From: Elymus sibiricus
Lineage: Eukaryota > Streptophyta > Magnoliopsida > Poales > Poaceae
DNA: 64,000 nt
NCBI GenBank assembly: GCA_039707655.1
Contig: CM077676.1
Span: forward strand, 455,504,379 to 455,568,378
Direction: 5' to 3'
The notes below the pieces were generated by a model. The model made no database searches and was not told where the DNA came from. It worked only from the letters and a program-made list of their open reading frames with translations. Below, in pieces: positions 20,676 to 31,839 of the stretch (within the stretch, counting starts at the first letter, position 1; each line of letters opens with the position of its first letter). Both the position numbers and the translations under genes were made by a program.

Positions 20676-21345
20676 TACTAAATGTTTTGGACTCGAATAT
20701 AGCCTTTAGGGGATCTGCTAGAGATGATCTTAATTCATACGGGATCTGCATGGGCCGCACAGCGGGACCTGCATGAGCCACCAATGTCGGTCCTAAAACC
20801 GGCGGATCTCGGGTAGGGGGTCCCGAGCTGGCAGTCTCGGCTAGATGGTAACATGAAGTAGAGAAAGACACGATATTGCCCAGGTTCGTGCCCTCTCGAA
20901 GAGGTAAAACCCTACGCCATGCGCTTGTTATATTGATTGTGACAGGGTACAAAGTACAAGATGATCTACCTCAAGATCGTATGAATGAATTCTAACTTGC
21001 CACTACAGACTAAACCCCTCGGCTTATATAGGACCGAGGGGGTACCCAGGGTTACACATGGTCAGTGTCCTCTAGGGATAAATATGTTGAATATTTGAAT
21101 ATACCTTGAAGTATACGCCAAGTCTTCGGAGGATTCCTTCTTGAGTACGCTGAGGGCCACAACTTGTGTGGCCCATTCTTTGGTTGTCGGTGGTCCTCGG
21201 CCCGGACCATGAATGATAGACCGACATGGTGAGTATCCACTAATCCAGGACACCGTCACTAACTATGGGTTAAATCACTAAACTAAATGTTTTGGCCTCG
21301 AATATAGCCATTAGGGGATCTGCTAGAGATGCTCTTAATTGAAAA
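20676..21345. repeat. Duplicated flank (MITE-like) on both sides of an LTR-like block
   Basis: Bases 20677-20738 and 21282-21341 are near-identical, beginning CTAAATGTTTTGG and including GGGGATCTGCTAGAGATG. The second copy is also preceded by text matching 4108-4125. The first copy was therefore split by the outer CACTA and the second is uninterrupted. AGAGCATCTCTAGCAGATCC-type ends are common in grass miniature elements, but I could not fix terminal repeats. Confidence 0.6.
20785..21252 (-). mobile_element. Solo-LTR-like block, minus orientation
   Basis: Read on the minus strand it runs from TGTCCTGGATTAG to CCGACA. It has a TATA-like CCTATATAAGCCGAGGGG about two-fifths of the way in and CGTAGGGTTTTACCTCTTCG near the far end, all typical of LTRs of one grass retrotransposon group. 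No internal domain is attached. Flanking pentanucleotides do not match, so the limits are approximate. Confidence 0.45.
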
Positions 21346-23454
21346 CTATACCAACATCCACAACACTAAATTATTTGCATCAAGTTTATTATAAAATATA
21401 TTTCCTAAATGTTACCTTCTAGATCTAAATAGCTTGCCCTCATCCTATGGGATGGTCGTTTGGCTCTGGTGTGCATATGCTCTCAGATAAGCAGTAAATT
21501 CAAAATAAATAGAAAATACAATTTTAAAATTCTATTTTTTGTGTGTAGATGTTCTTGTTAGTGTAACAAGTGTCCTTGACAATTTTTATACGAAACGGGA
21601 TTGCAGTGTGTCGGGGGAATGACCCCCGGGTAGTCCCAAGACGGCAAGCCGGACGGGGTGCCTGCCCGCCCGGTCCGGCTGCTCCAGCTCGCGCCCGCGG
21701 CTGGCTGCTCCAGCCAGCCGGCTGCCCGAAGTCAACCGCTGCCTCCCGCCGCTGCGTCCCGTCGGACAGGCGCGGACGTGACGGCCATGCCCTGGCTACT
21801 ATTGCTGCACAGGCGCGCGCTGTTCACTCGTCAGCACCATCATCTACAGTACGTCACCATCACCCACAGTGACTCTTGTCCCCTGGGCGTCTGTTGATAA
21901 AAGAGCCCAGGGGGTCTCTCGCAGCAGCATGCTCGCGCACGTTCGTCCACTCCTCTCACTATGTTCCTCCCTCCTGACCATTTTGCTTCAGCACCGACCA
22001 CCAAAACAACCATGGCCGCTCGGCGCCGCCCCTCGTGCCACCACGCACGCGCGCGTTGGACTGGGCGCCCGGGCCGCTCCCCCTGCCCCCCCCTGCGTTC
22101 GTCCCGCCGCGCCGCCAGTGAGCCGGCCACCCCTCCCACGCTCTCCTCCTCCAGAGGAGAGGCCCCCGAGAAACCATGTGCCCCATGGGCCGCCGTACCT
22201 CTTCCTCCTCCACGGCCGCGCAGCCGCGTGCCCGCGGCCCACTGTCGCCGCTCCACCCGTCGCCGCTCCGGCGCCGCTCCTCCGCGTCCACGGCCACCAC
22301 CAGCCCGCAAACTCCCGCGGTCTCCTCCTCCGCGGCGCCGGCACCCCCGCCGTCCGCACCGGCGATGCCCTCATTGTCTCCGGCCCCGACGCGCCGTCCC
22401 GCCGCCGCCCACACACAGTGGGTGCCCCGGCGCACCCGGTCCTCCGCGCCCAGCCAGCTCGACCTCGCCTTGTCCCTGCTGCGCGCGCCCCGTCTCCCTC
22501 GTCACGCCAGACCTCGCCATGGTCCTTGGACGGGCGCCGCCGCTTGCACCTGCCGCGCGCGCCCCGTCTCCCTCGTCGCTGCACCGCCCGCGGCAGGCCC
22601 CGCCCTGCCTGCGCGCGCCCCCGTTGCCGCGCATCCCGCCTACGCGTGCCCCCGTGGCAACGCATCCCGCCCACGCGCGCTCCTCGCGCTCCTGCCGTGC
22701 CCGGTGGCTCCCCGCCGCCGCTCCGGCCAACGGCCTCACCTCCAGCGCCGCTCGGCCGCGCCCGGTGGCTCCCCGCCGCCACCCTGGCTCATGGCCTCGC
22801 CTCCACCGCAGCTCAGCTGCGCCCGGTTGCTCCTCGTCGCCGGTCCCGCTGCGCCGGCTCCCCGCGCCCATGTGCGCCCCAGCGCCGGCTGTCGACCCTC
22901 AGCCGGCCTCCCCTGCTGCCGGCTGCCGCGCTCCCGCCCGCTGGCTTGCCGCCCCAGCTGGCCAGCTCGCGGCCGCTCCAGCCGCCCGCTGTGGCCGCTC
23001 GTATAAAGGAAAAAGGGGCCGGCTGGCCAGCCGGCTAAAAGAAAAGAAAGCAGAGGCCAGCTGCCAAAAAAAGAGGACCGCCAGCTGCGCCCGCTTCGAC
23101 GCCCGGCCGGCTGGGGAACTGGCTGGCTGCGTAGCCGGCCCGGCCGCCTGTTCGCTTCGACGCCCGGCCGGTCGGGCCCGACCGGCTGGGGCACCACTTG
23201 ACCGCCCGGAGGCTCGGGCCGCCTGCCGGAGGTCACCTCCGACCCGTCCGCATCAAAAAGCAATGTGAGCTCCCGTCCGCGTATCTTTGCACCGTGAACA
23301 CAAACGGATAACCCCGAGCGACCCTCGGGGTCTGTCGCTGCATTTCTCCAGTTACTTTGTTGTTCCCACCGGCGCCTGCTAGTCTCAGCCTGGTGGCTGG
23401 CCGTTTGGCCCGATATGTTCTTCCCTGCAGACGGCTTAGTAGTGTGCACGGTAC

Positions 23455-23715
23455 CGAAGGCCCACTCTTCGTCTCAGCTACAGACCGGCTCCCGGCTGTC
23501 CGGCTAGCAAGAGCACAAGCTGGAGGTCACCCCACGCGAAAAACGTTCGGGGGAGAAAATGGCTTGGGCGACCCGGTCGTTTCCTTTATGAGTATCTGCT
23601 CGGTCGAATCTGCTCCCAGAGTCCGAGTACTGTACACTCTACTCCGCGGCCCACTCTTCGCCTTAGCTACAGACCGGCTCCCGGCTGTCCGACTAGCAAG
23701 AGCAAAAGCCAAAGA
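23455..23715 (+). repeat. Internal duplicated segment in the LTR element
   Basis: About 65 bases with CCCACTCTTCG, AGCTACAGACCGGCTCCCGG and CTAGCAAGAGCA occur at 23459-23520 and again at 23650-23708. Such blocks are common in the spacer before the 3' LTR of large grass retrotransposons. Confidence 0.6.
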
Positions 23716-23869
23716 GCGGAGGGGACATGAAAAAGACTGAAGGGGGCTCGGACGAAACCGAGTCGGCACCCTTTGCATAAAACTTGCGCTGCCAAAGCTA
23801 AATATTTGATATATCTGCACCGACTAACTTTGTCTTTCGCATGATCATTTTCATGGGGAACCCCCCCTC

Positions 23870-24311
23870 CTCGCCCGGAGGCTCGGAGGCTACACCCAGT
23901 GGGCGCGCCGGCGCGCCCCGCTGGGAAAACGCCACGTCGGTTGCAGGCCCGCCGCCGGCTGTCACCGGCATCCTCGACGCCACCGTCTGCTCCAACATCT
24001 GCGGAGACCCTCCGCCCGACTCTTTGAGTCGCTTGGAGGCTCGGAGGCTACACCCAGTGGGTGCGCTAGCGCGCCCCCACTGGAAGCGAGCCGCGCCGGC
24101 TGCAAGCCTGTAGCCGGTTGTCATCGACAACCTCTGCTCCCATGACAGTGAAGACCCTCCGCCCGAGTCTTCGAGTCGCCCGGAGGCTACACCCAGTGGG
24201 TGCGCTGGCGCGCCCCCACTGGAAGCTAGCCGCGCCAGCTGCAGCCCGCAGCCGGCCGTCATCGACGACATCTGCCACGACAACTGCGAAAACCCTCCGC
24301 CCGACTCACCA
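23870..24311 (+). repeat. Three tandem units of about 150 bp before the 3' LTR
   Basis: Each unit starts GGAGGCTACACCCAGTGGG at about 23885, 24042 and 24181, and ends with CCCTCCGCCCGA-type text. The third runs directly into the 3' LTR. The inverted GTGCGCT/GCGCCCCCACTGG block in each unit can fold back. Confidence 0.75.
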
Positions 24312-25036
24312 AGTCGCCCGGATGACCCCCGGGTAGTCCCAAGACGGTGAGCCGGACGGGGTGCCTGCCCGCCCGGGCTGGTTGCTCCGGCTCGCGCCCG
24401 CGGCCGGCTGCCCGAAGTCAACCACTGCGTCCCGCCGCTGCGTCCCGTCGGAGAGGCGCGGACGTGACGGCCATGCCCTGGCCACTATTGCTGCACAGGC
24501 GCACGCTGTTCACTCGTCAGCACCATCATCTACAGTACGTCACCATCACCCACAGTGACTCTTGTCCCCTGGGCGTCTGTTGATAAAAGACCCCAGGGGG
24601 TCTCTCGCAGCAGCATGCTCGAGGACGCTCGTTCCCGCCTCTCTCAGTTTTACCCATGTAACCCTGGGGGGTCGGGCTATAAGACCCCCCAGGAGGCCTC
24701 CATGCAGAGGCTCTGGCTCTCGTCCTCGTCTTAGTCTTCGGCTTCCACGGCTCTCAGCAGCAACACACACCCACATCCACAGGAGAGGCAGAACGGCGGC
24801 CTAGCCCCTTCTTCCTCCTCCGCTCAAACAGCTCCAGGAGCAACCCTGTAACCCTTGTGCATATCATCCCATTCGGCAGGACTAGGGGTGTTACCTCCCC
24901 GGAGGGCCCCGAACCTAGGTACGCCTTGTGTCTCCCGCACGCGTGTGCCAATCTCGCTTCCGGAACCCACCGGCGTCCCCACGCAGCCTACCACTTTAAG
25001 CCATCTCATGGCATCTGCCATGATTTCGCCACGACA
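24312..25036 (+). repeat. 3' LTR of the non-autonomous element
   Basis: 725 bases aligned with the left LTR from GTCG onward; the first base has changed from T to A. A TATA-like GGGCTATAAGACCCCCC lies at about 24673-24689, inside a G/C dyad, and polyadenylation-type U5 sequence follows. The end CCACGACA is followed by the CAGTG duplication. Confidence 0.75.
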
Positions 25037-25041
25037 CAGTG

Positions 25042-26000
25042 CTTCGTCGGTAAAAAAACAAAATTAAGAGTAATATTTGGTGGTAACATTTGGCGTTTGA
25101 GTTGTTTTTTTTTTTTTTGCACAGATCACAATGCTTAATTTTCCATTAAAAATTTGCATGTACCATTCAAGTATTTGAGTGTGGCAATGAACCGATCTAT
25201 TCTTTTTCAAACTTTTTTGACATTTGCAAAAAATATTTTTGGTGCGCAGGAGCATATGCTTTCAAGAGCCGAATTGGATTTCCGCTCATCCTATATTCTT
25301 AAAAAGTTCATTCCAATTCTCTCAACATGCAAAGTGTACACTTGAAGGTTCCCACTAAACCATGCATTTAAGTTTTCTCTCAACATGTATACAGTCCACC
25401 TCAGCGCCCCTATGCCATGCATTTAGTTCTGCTACATAAGCAAACCATGCATTTAAAATATAAATTACAATTACTTTGGCCTTAGTGTATGCATGTAATG
25501 ATGCCACATCGTACATGGGTGTTAGTCATCCTTCACATTTTTGTTTGAAATGACATTTTTAACTGTAATTTAATTTTTTTATACACTTCAATTTTTTTAG
25601 GACACTGCTAACTACCGAACGTTATGTTTGCAAGCAATTACTTGGGATACGAACCCACGAGCTGAAGCAAGGCATACGACCAACCAGGTCAAGTAACCAC
25701 CTCAACTAGGCTTGCTTGTTGTACAAATCACAGGACATCACACTATTTGAACCTTCTTCATTTTAGTGTTTTTCTTTTTTTGCGAAAATCTTTATTTCGG
25801 TGTTGAACGTTCTTTCTTTCTATATCAACACGAATTTATGTGTGCATATAAGACAAAAAAATATTGTCAGCAAAGATTCTATAAAAAAGTTCAAAATGTT
25901 TTGGCGCTCAAACCGTCTGTCCGATTCAAAATCCGTCTTCACATAAAAAATATCGTTGCGGCGAGACCTTCGAAACTAGATCTTATGTTGGTATGTTCCG
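25042..26000. other. AT-rich intergenic DNA; nothing recognised
   Basis: Contains a T run at 25105-25119 and AT-rich text without a convincing ORF, terminal repeat or array. The tandem array at 26010 starts soon after. Confidence 0.4.
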
Positions 26001-26009
26001 GTGACTTTT

Positions 26010-26609
26010 TTGGGTCAAAAGTTACCACACCTAGGATAAATAAGTTATTAAGCATGCGGTGCGTATTACTATGGTACTTACATAGAAGCTACCGGTGTAT
26101 GTTTTCAACAACTTTCCCTTCCCCCCCCCCCCACCCACTCCCCGGGGTCAAAGTTACCACGGTGTTTGTACCTTCATTATCAGGTCTGCGCTGCATATAT
26201 ATCATGTTATTTACATAGAAGTTATCGGGGTGTATTTTTAACAACTTTTTTCGTCGGTTTAAGTTGTCGCGGTGTTTTATACCTAAGAGCCCCCACTCCG
26301 GTCAAAGTTATCATGTTGTTCGTGCACAAGTTATCAAAACAACGATGATTAAATTATCATGTATTTTCACAGAAGTTATCAGATGGTATGTTTTCAACAC
26401 CCTCCCCCCTCCCCCTCAAAAAAGTTATCATGGTGTTTGTACTTAAATTATCACGTCTAGATCTGCGGTGCATATATTACCATGATATTTGCATAGATGT
26501 TATCGGGGTATGTTTTTCAACAACTTTTCCCTAAGGTCAAAAGGTTACCATTGTGTATGTACGTGAGCAGCTCTGTTTATGCGTAAATTATCATGCTATT
26601 TACAAAAAA
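26010..26609 (+). repeat. Tandem array, about 110-bp units (left part)
   Basis: Units built on GTTATCACGGTGTTTGTAC, then GTTATCA, then ATTACCATGCTATTTGCATAGAAG and TATGTTTTTCAACAACTTT repeat with a period near 110 bases and moderate divergence. The array resumes at 27840 after a LINE insertion. C runs at 26127-26145 and 26400-26415 sit at the AACTTTTCCCC position of units. Confidence 0.7.
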
Positions 26610-26635
26610 TATATCAGGAGTAATACCGGGAGTAT

Positions 26636-27813
26636 TTTTAGAAAAGGAGGATGACCCCCGGCCTCTGCATCTGGGCGATGCATGCAGCCACTTTATTGAT
26701 TATTCACAAAGACCTTACAAAGTAATACATTAGTCAGTCTGAAACCACCATCTCGGCAACATCTGTCGCTCCTTCTATCAAGTTGATGAAGGGGTGCCGA
26801 AAATCCGAGCCGAATACCAAACAGACTTCGCACCAAAGCCTAACATCTGAAGCCGGAGGCCCCAACCAAGCCACAATGCCAGGTCTGGTGCACACACCGG
26901 TCCGGCGTACTCTCAGAGGTGGTCGCTGCCGTCTTCCATCGATCCATCTTCAGAACAGGAACTGACGCATCAACCATGCCGGCATGCCGTCGATGCCACA
27001 ACGATGCCAGACAGCGCCATCCTCCTGTGCAAGTCCGTCAACCCGCATCGGACGCCGAGACTCCACTGCACCATGCCGTCGAGATCCGCCGTCGTCGATG
27101 CGGAAGATGAACCCCGCTCCGCCACTGGGCCCTTCCAGTCAGCACCTGCTCCAAAATGATGCCCCCAGGAGGGAGAACGGCATCGAAGATGTCGTCATCG
27201 TCTGATCCGGGAAGACCCAGATCTAGGGTTTCCCCCGGAGCATCCCGAGCGTGGTGCCGCGACCTGCAACAACGATGCCTCGAGAAGGCAACGACGTCAC
27301 AGATGCCGCCATCATCTGCCATGACCGTAGTCGGCGCGATTTTCACTGGAAGTCGTGTCCCCCGATCTCGCAACTGACTGGAACCGAACGGAGCCTCGCC
27401 GCGAAGACGAAAGCCGTCGTTCGTACGCCGGTAGGGAGCCTCTAGCCGTCCCTCACCGGTGCTGGCTTAGGCCACACCGTGACGGATCTGGCAGGACTCC
27501 AGATCTGCAGCCACCGTTGCCACCCATCTGCACGGAGAGCAGTCACCCTCACTAAATGGAGCGCCGCCACCGCCACCACCCATCTTCAGGTCAACCACTC
27601 CGCCGACCATGGTGCTCCGATCGCCATCGCGCAGTAGGGGCACCACCCTAACTTCCGCCCCCTGGACTCCCCGCATGAAGCGCCCCGTCCGCCTCACGGA
27701 AGAGCCCGCCGCGACCACCCGCCCAGGAGCCTATGGCGCCGGGCCCGCCACCACCGTGGCAGGGGAAGGATCGAGGGAGGCTGGCGGCTAGGGTTTTGGG
27801 GCCCACCTGTCAG
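26636..27813 (-). mobile_element. Short LINE, antisense, with a 26-bp target duplication
   Basis: Flanks 26610-26635 and 27814-27839 are the same 26-base sequence (TATATCAGGAGTAATAC, then one mismatch, then GGGAGTAT), a duplication length typical of target-primed LINE insertion. On the minus strand the insert ends with CAATAAAGTGGCTGCATGC, then GATGCAGAGGCCGGGGGTCA and an A-rich tail (26636-26645). Its 5' end has CCCTAGCCGCC, as in LINE leaders. At 1.2 kb it has both ends but no reverse transcriptase, so the middle is deleted or the element is non-autonomous. Confidence 0.72.
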
Positions 27814-27839
27814 TATATCAGGAGTAATACAGGGAGTAT

Positions 27840-28310
27840 GTTTTTCAACAACAAAAAATTCTTTGGTTAAAAAGTTATCACAGTGTTTGTACATAAGTTA
27901 TCATGTCTATGGCATGTATATTACCATGCCATTTGCACAAAAGTTATCGAGGTATGTTTTTCCACAACTTTATTCTCGAGGTCAAAAAAGTTACCATGGT
28001 GTTTATATGTGAGTTATCAATTTTGTTGTGTGTAAATTATCATGTTATTTTCATAAAAAGTTGTCTATGTTTTTCAATAATTTTTTCCCGGGTCAAAAAA
28101 TTACCGTGGTGTTTGTACATAAGTTATCATGCATACGGTGTATATATTACCATACTATTTGCACAGAAGTTGTCGAGTATGTTTTTCAATAACTTTTCCC
28201 CAGGGTCAAAAAAGTTATCATGGTGCTTGTACGTGAGTTATCAACTGTATCGTGCGTAAATTATCATTCTATTTACATTGAAGTTACCATGTGTAAAATT
28301 ACCATGCTAT
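27840..28310 (+). repeat. Tandem array, about 110-bp units (right part)
   Basis: Continuation of the array at 26010. Unit starts (GTTATCACAGTG, GTTACCATGGTG, ATTACCGTGGTG, GTTATCATGGTG) lie at about 27873, 27987, 28095 and 28213. No coding sense. Confidence 0.7.
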
Positions 28311-28820
28311 TTACCAAAGGTCAGCGGGCCAGAATGGGCCCAAGTGGGGCATTGATACTTATACCTGTGTACATTGGCGTGCGTGGATAGGCGTGAATGA
28401 AACGGCTAGTTGTGTGTGTGTGTGTGCGCGCGCGCGCGTGCGCGCGCGCGTGTGTGTGACTTGTAGAGGAAGAAGAACGCCTTCCCCCTCCATTTCTCTA
28501 TAGCTCGTGAATTCTCTGGTAATGGAGATAAAGCGTGTTGTTATCTTTTTCGTATATTTTATTTCACTTGCCGGACCCCTTTTGCCAAACAAGGGATATT
28601 TGCGCGATTAAATAAAAAGCAAGGGTGTTTCGCAAAAGAAAATGCCATGTCAGCCCCTGACAGGTGGGCCCCAACGGTCAGATACACCGTCAATACACCG
28701 TTATACGTGGTTTAGACCATTTTGTTGCGGCCTGCCCCAAACATGGTACTGACATCTGAAAATTTTGAATAGTGGTACTGATTCGTAACAGCTGCCCCAA
28801 ATGTGCTACCAACATGCAAT
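28311..28820. repeat. Gypsy 3'-end copy with a TG/CG tract, then unassigned DNA
   Basis: Bases 28325-28545 match 36375-36555 in the same orientation, from GGGCCAGAATGGGCCCA through TTGATACTTATACC to CATTTCTCT-TAGCTCGTGAATT. That segment lies at the 3' end of the gypsy remnant at 36130-36580, so this is a second copy of the same LTR or 3' end. It carries a 48-base pure alternating TG/CG run (28411-28458). Bases 28640-28820 are unassigned, with TGCCCCAAACATGG and TGCCCCAAATGTGC repeats. Confidence 0.55.
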
Positions 28821-28838
28821 TAACTCCTCACTAGATGA

Positions 28839-31796
28839 AGAACCATATTATGGAGTATTTTTCGAATCTCTTTACCTCAGAAGTTGCTCAACCGAACCCG
28901 GAGGTTCTATCTCTTGTCAGAAAAAAAGTGACAGATGAAATGAATAATTCTCTCCTTGCGCCTTATACGGCTGAGGAGGTTCGGAAGGCTCTCTTTGATA
29001 TTGGAGATTTAAAAGCGCCGGGTCCGGATGGCTTACACGCCATTTTTTATAAAAGATTTTGGTCTATGTTAGGGGATGATCTGACCGAAGAGGTACTCCA
29101 GGCGGTGAATACTTGTACTATACCTGATGGGTGGAATGATACTTCAGTTGTAATGATCCCAAAGGTCAGTTCTCCAGAAAAGGTAACTCGGTTTAGACCA
29201 ATCAGTTTGTGAAATGTGGTGTATAAGGTTATTTCAAAAATGATTGCGGCTCGTTTGAAGATAATCCTTCCAGATATTATTAGCACGACTCAGAGTGCAT
29301 TTGTACCCGGAAGAATGATCACAGATAACATTTTAGTGGCATACGAGTGTTTCCATACAATAAAGAAAAAAGGAATGGTAAAGAGGATATGTGTGCCATC
29401 AAACTGGATATGCACAAAGCGTATGACCGTGTAGAGTGGTCTTTTCTGAAAGAAATTATGCTGAAATTGGGATTCCAAGAGAAGTGGGTAAATTTAATTA
29501 TGCAATGTGTATCCTCTGTGGAGTACCGGGTTCGCTTTAATACTGAAGAGACTGATAGTTTTAAACCTACCAGAGGTTTGAGGCAGGGAGATCCTCTCTC
29601 TCCATATTTATTCTTATTATGTACGGAGAGGCTGACTGCTCTACTAGCTAATGCGGAGGAGAATGGTAATATTTCTGGAGTTAAGGTTTGTAGAGATGCC
29701 CCATCGATCTCAAACCTTCTCTTCGCCAATGATTCGTTGATCCTTATGAAAGCAAATGCTATGAATGTGGAGGCGTTGAAATCAGTTTTGGATTCTTATT
29801 GTGCTACCTCGGGGCAAATGGTGAGCGTTGAAAAGTCTAGTATTTTCTTTAGTCCCAATACAAAAGTGGAAGACAAGGCGCAAATTTGCACAATTCTGAA
29901 TATTATGACTGAAGCTCTCAATGACAAATATTTGGGTTTGCCTGCAAATGTGGGTATGGACAAAAGCGATTGTTTCCAATTCCTAATTGATCGCATTATT
30001 ACAAAAATTAGTGGATGGAAAGAAAAATTGTTATCCACTGGAGGAAAGGAAATTCTCCTCAAATCTGTTGTACAAGCTATCCCAGCTTATGCTATGTCCG
30101 TCTTTAAAATTCCTAAAATTATTTGCAAAGGAATCATTGACGCGATGTCGCAATTTTGATGGGGTGACGAGGACAATCAGAAGAGGATGCATTGGATGGC
30201 GTGGTGGAAGATGTGTGTCCCAAAAGACCAAGGAGGCATGGGCTTCCGAGATATACATTGTTTCAATATGGCTTTGCTAGACAAACAAGCATGGCGTTTG
30301 CTTGATAATCCAGAATCGTTATGTGCTACAATCTTGAGAGCAAAATATTTCCCAGATGGCGATTTAATGAATGCAAATCTTAAGAAGGGTTCCTCTTTTA
30401 CCTGGCAAAGCATTATGGCAGGAGTTAACTCTCTAAGGAATGGTTATATCTGGCGAGTTGGAAATGGACAAAATATTGATATTTGGGAAGATGCATGGAT
30501 CCCGAATTGTGCAAATAGAAAAATTATTACTCCTGGAAGGTGGCATCTTTTGTCAAAGGTTTCTGATCTTATTGATCCAATCATGAAGTATTGGGATGAA
30601 GACTTGGTGAGACAAACGTTGTGGCCAATTGACGCTCAAAGGGTGCTCGCGATTCCCCTTCCGATGCATGATATGTCGGACTTCATTGCTTGGAGTTACA
30701 CAAAAAATGATTTGTTCACTGTTCGATCGGCTTATTTGCAGGAATGGAACAAACAACATGGGAGAAAATTGCAATATATAAATGGTATGGGTAGAACCAA
30801 TGTTAATCCTATTTGGGGTAAGATCTGGAAACTATCTTGTCGGTAAAGGTAAAAAATTTCATCTGGCGTACATTGCATGGAACTCTCCCGTGCCGTGTTA
30901 CGCTCGCTAATAAACACATGAAAGTTTCGCCCATCTGCCCATCATCCTCAAATGGGCCAGAAGACACAAAACACGTCTTGTTTCTGTGTCAGAAGGCGAA
31001 AGAGGTTTGGGACAAGTTAGGATTGTATGAGGTGATCAATAGAACTTGTGTTGTCGATCGCGTGGGAGAGACAGTTCTTGAATTTTTACTACTTATGCCA
31101 GACCAAGAATTATTTGTATCGGGACTCCAGAACGCGCCTGAATTGATCGCTATAACAACTTGGTATCTATGGTGGGATAGACGTAAACTGGTTCATGAAG
31201 GAAAGTCTCAAGATGCACATCAAACTTCGATGGGGGCTCGTGCTATAACGGCGAACTATGTTAATGCACACTCTCCTAAGGCAACCAGTAAAATAGGGGG
31301 ATGGAGCAGACCTCCTATGGGTTTTGTGAAACTGAATGTTGATGCTTCTTTTGATCATGATCTGCTCTGGGGCACGGCGGGGGCTGTCCTCAGAGATGAC
31401 AAAGGAAGGTTCATCGTTGGCGGAAATTGAAGGATTGATTGGTGTGCGGATGTATTAACAGCAGAAGCACTGGCTCTAAGGTTTGGCCTAATCCTTGCAC
31501 AGAATGCGGGTTGCAATCGCCTTATTGTCAACTCTGATAATACGGAAGTGATTGACACAATGAAAAATGGAGGACAATCGGCGGGGGCGGCAGTGGCAGT
31601 GTTCGACGATTGCTATTTTATGGCATGTGATTTTCCTGTTACTAGGTTTGAGCATTGTAATAGGGAAGCAAATAAGGTTGCTCATGAACTTGCTAGGTTA
31701 GTGAAATTTTCTGAGACTAGGGATTGGTGTGAGGAGCCTATGGATGATATTGTAATTTTTCTTATTGACGATGTAACTCTTATATCTAATAAATAA
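28839..31796 (+). pseudogene. LINE reverse transcriptase / RNase H, broken
   Basis: In order: RT fingers with APGPDG and [40 protein letters not shown], the catalytic box, a zinc-binding RT-associated region (PEDTKHVLFLC), and an RNase H-like domain (LNVDASFD, then CNREANKVAHELAR). Breaks are a TGA at 29210-29212, a frame change near 29370-29400, TGA at 30158-30160, a frame change near 30845, and TGA at 31428-31430. Three stops are TGA, each where Trp or Cys is expected, fitting G-to-A or T-to-A decay. The catalytic F/Y-A-D-D reads FAND, so the first active-site Asp is lost too. Confidence 0.88.
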
Positions 31797-31821
31797 AGTG
31801 TGATGTTTTATTAAAAAGAAA
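28839..31821 (+). mobile_element. L1-type LINE with an 18-bp target duplication
   Basis: TAACTCCTCACTAGATGA stands at both 28821-28838 and 31822-31839, an exact 18-bp duplication. The insert encodes the reverse transcriptase-RNase H polyprotein from partway through and ends with AATAAATAAAG and an A-rich tail (31790-31821). The endonuclease part is missing, so it is 5'-truncated. Its target, to the right, is the gypsy integrase remnant. Confidence 0.87.
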
Positions 31822-31839
31822 TAACTCCTCACTAGATGA

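Larger units (their letters stand above)
21609..25036 (+). mobile_element. Non-autonomous LTR retrotransposon, TSD CAGTG
   Basis: The element starts TGTCGGGGG at 21609 and ends CCACGACA at 25036. CAGTG at 21604-21608 and 25037-25041 is an exact 5-bp target duplication. The left LTR (21609 to about 21958) matches only the first half of the right LTR (24312-25036). Its later half, with the TATA region and primer site, is gone. The interior is GC-rich (21960-23300), then carries duplicated segments and a tandem array. No gag or pol domain is visible in any frame. The long overlapping ORFs at 21869-23268 look like by-products of GC-rich DNA. Confidence 0.82.

Noticed and set aside
20785..21252. 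Confirmed solo LTR
   Set aside because: Sequence style fits, but the flanking pentamers do not match, so it is kept only as LTR-like with low confidence.
21869..23268. ORFs of 276-435 codons on both strands in the LTR element
   Set aside because: All frames on both strands are open at once with Pro/Ala/Arg-rich low-complexity text, as expected of GC-rich DNA. No domain is recognisable.
26010..28310. CRISPR-like array because of regular spacing
   Set aside because: This is plant nuclear DNA with about 110-bp diverged units and no unique spacers between identical short repeats.
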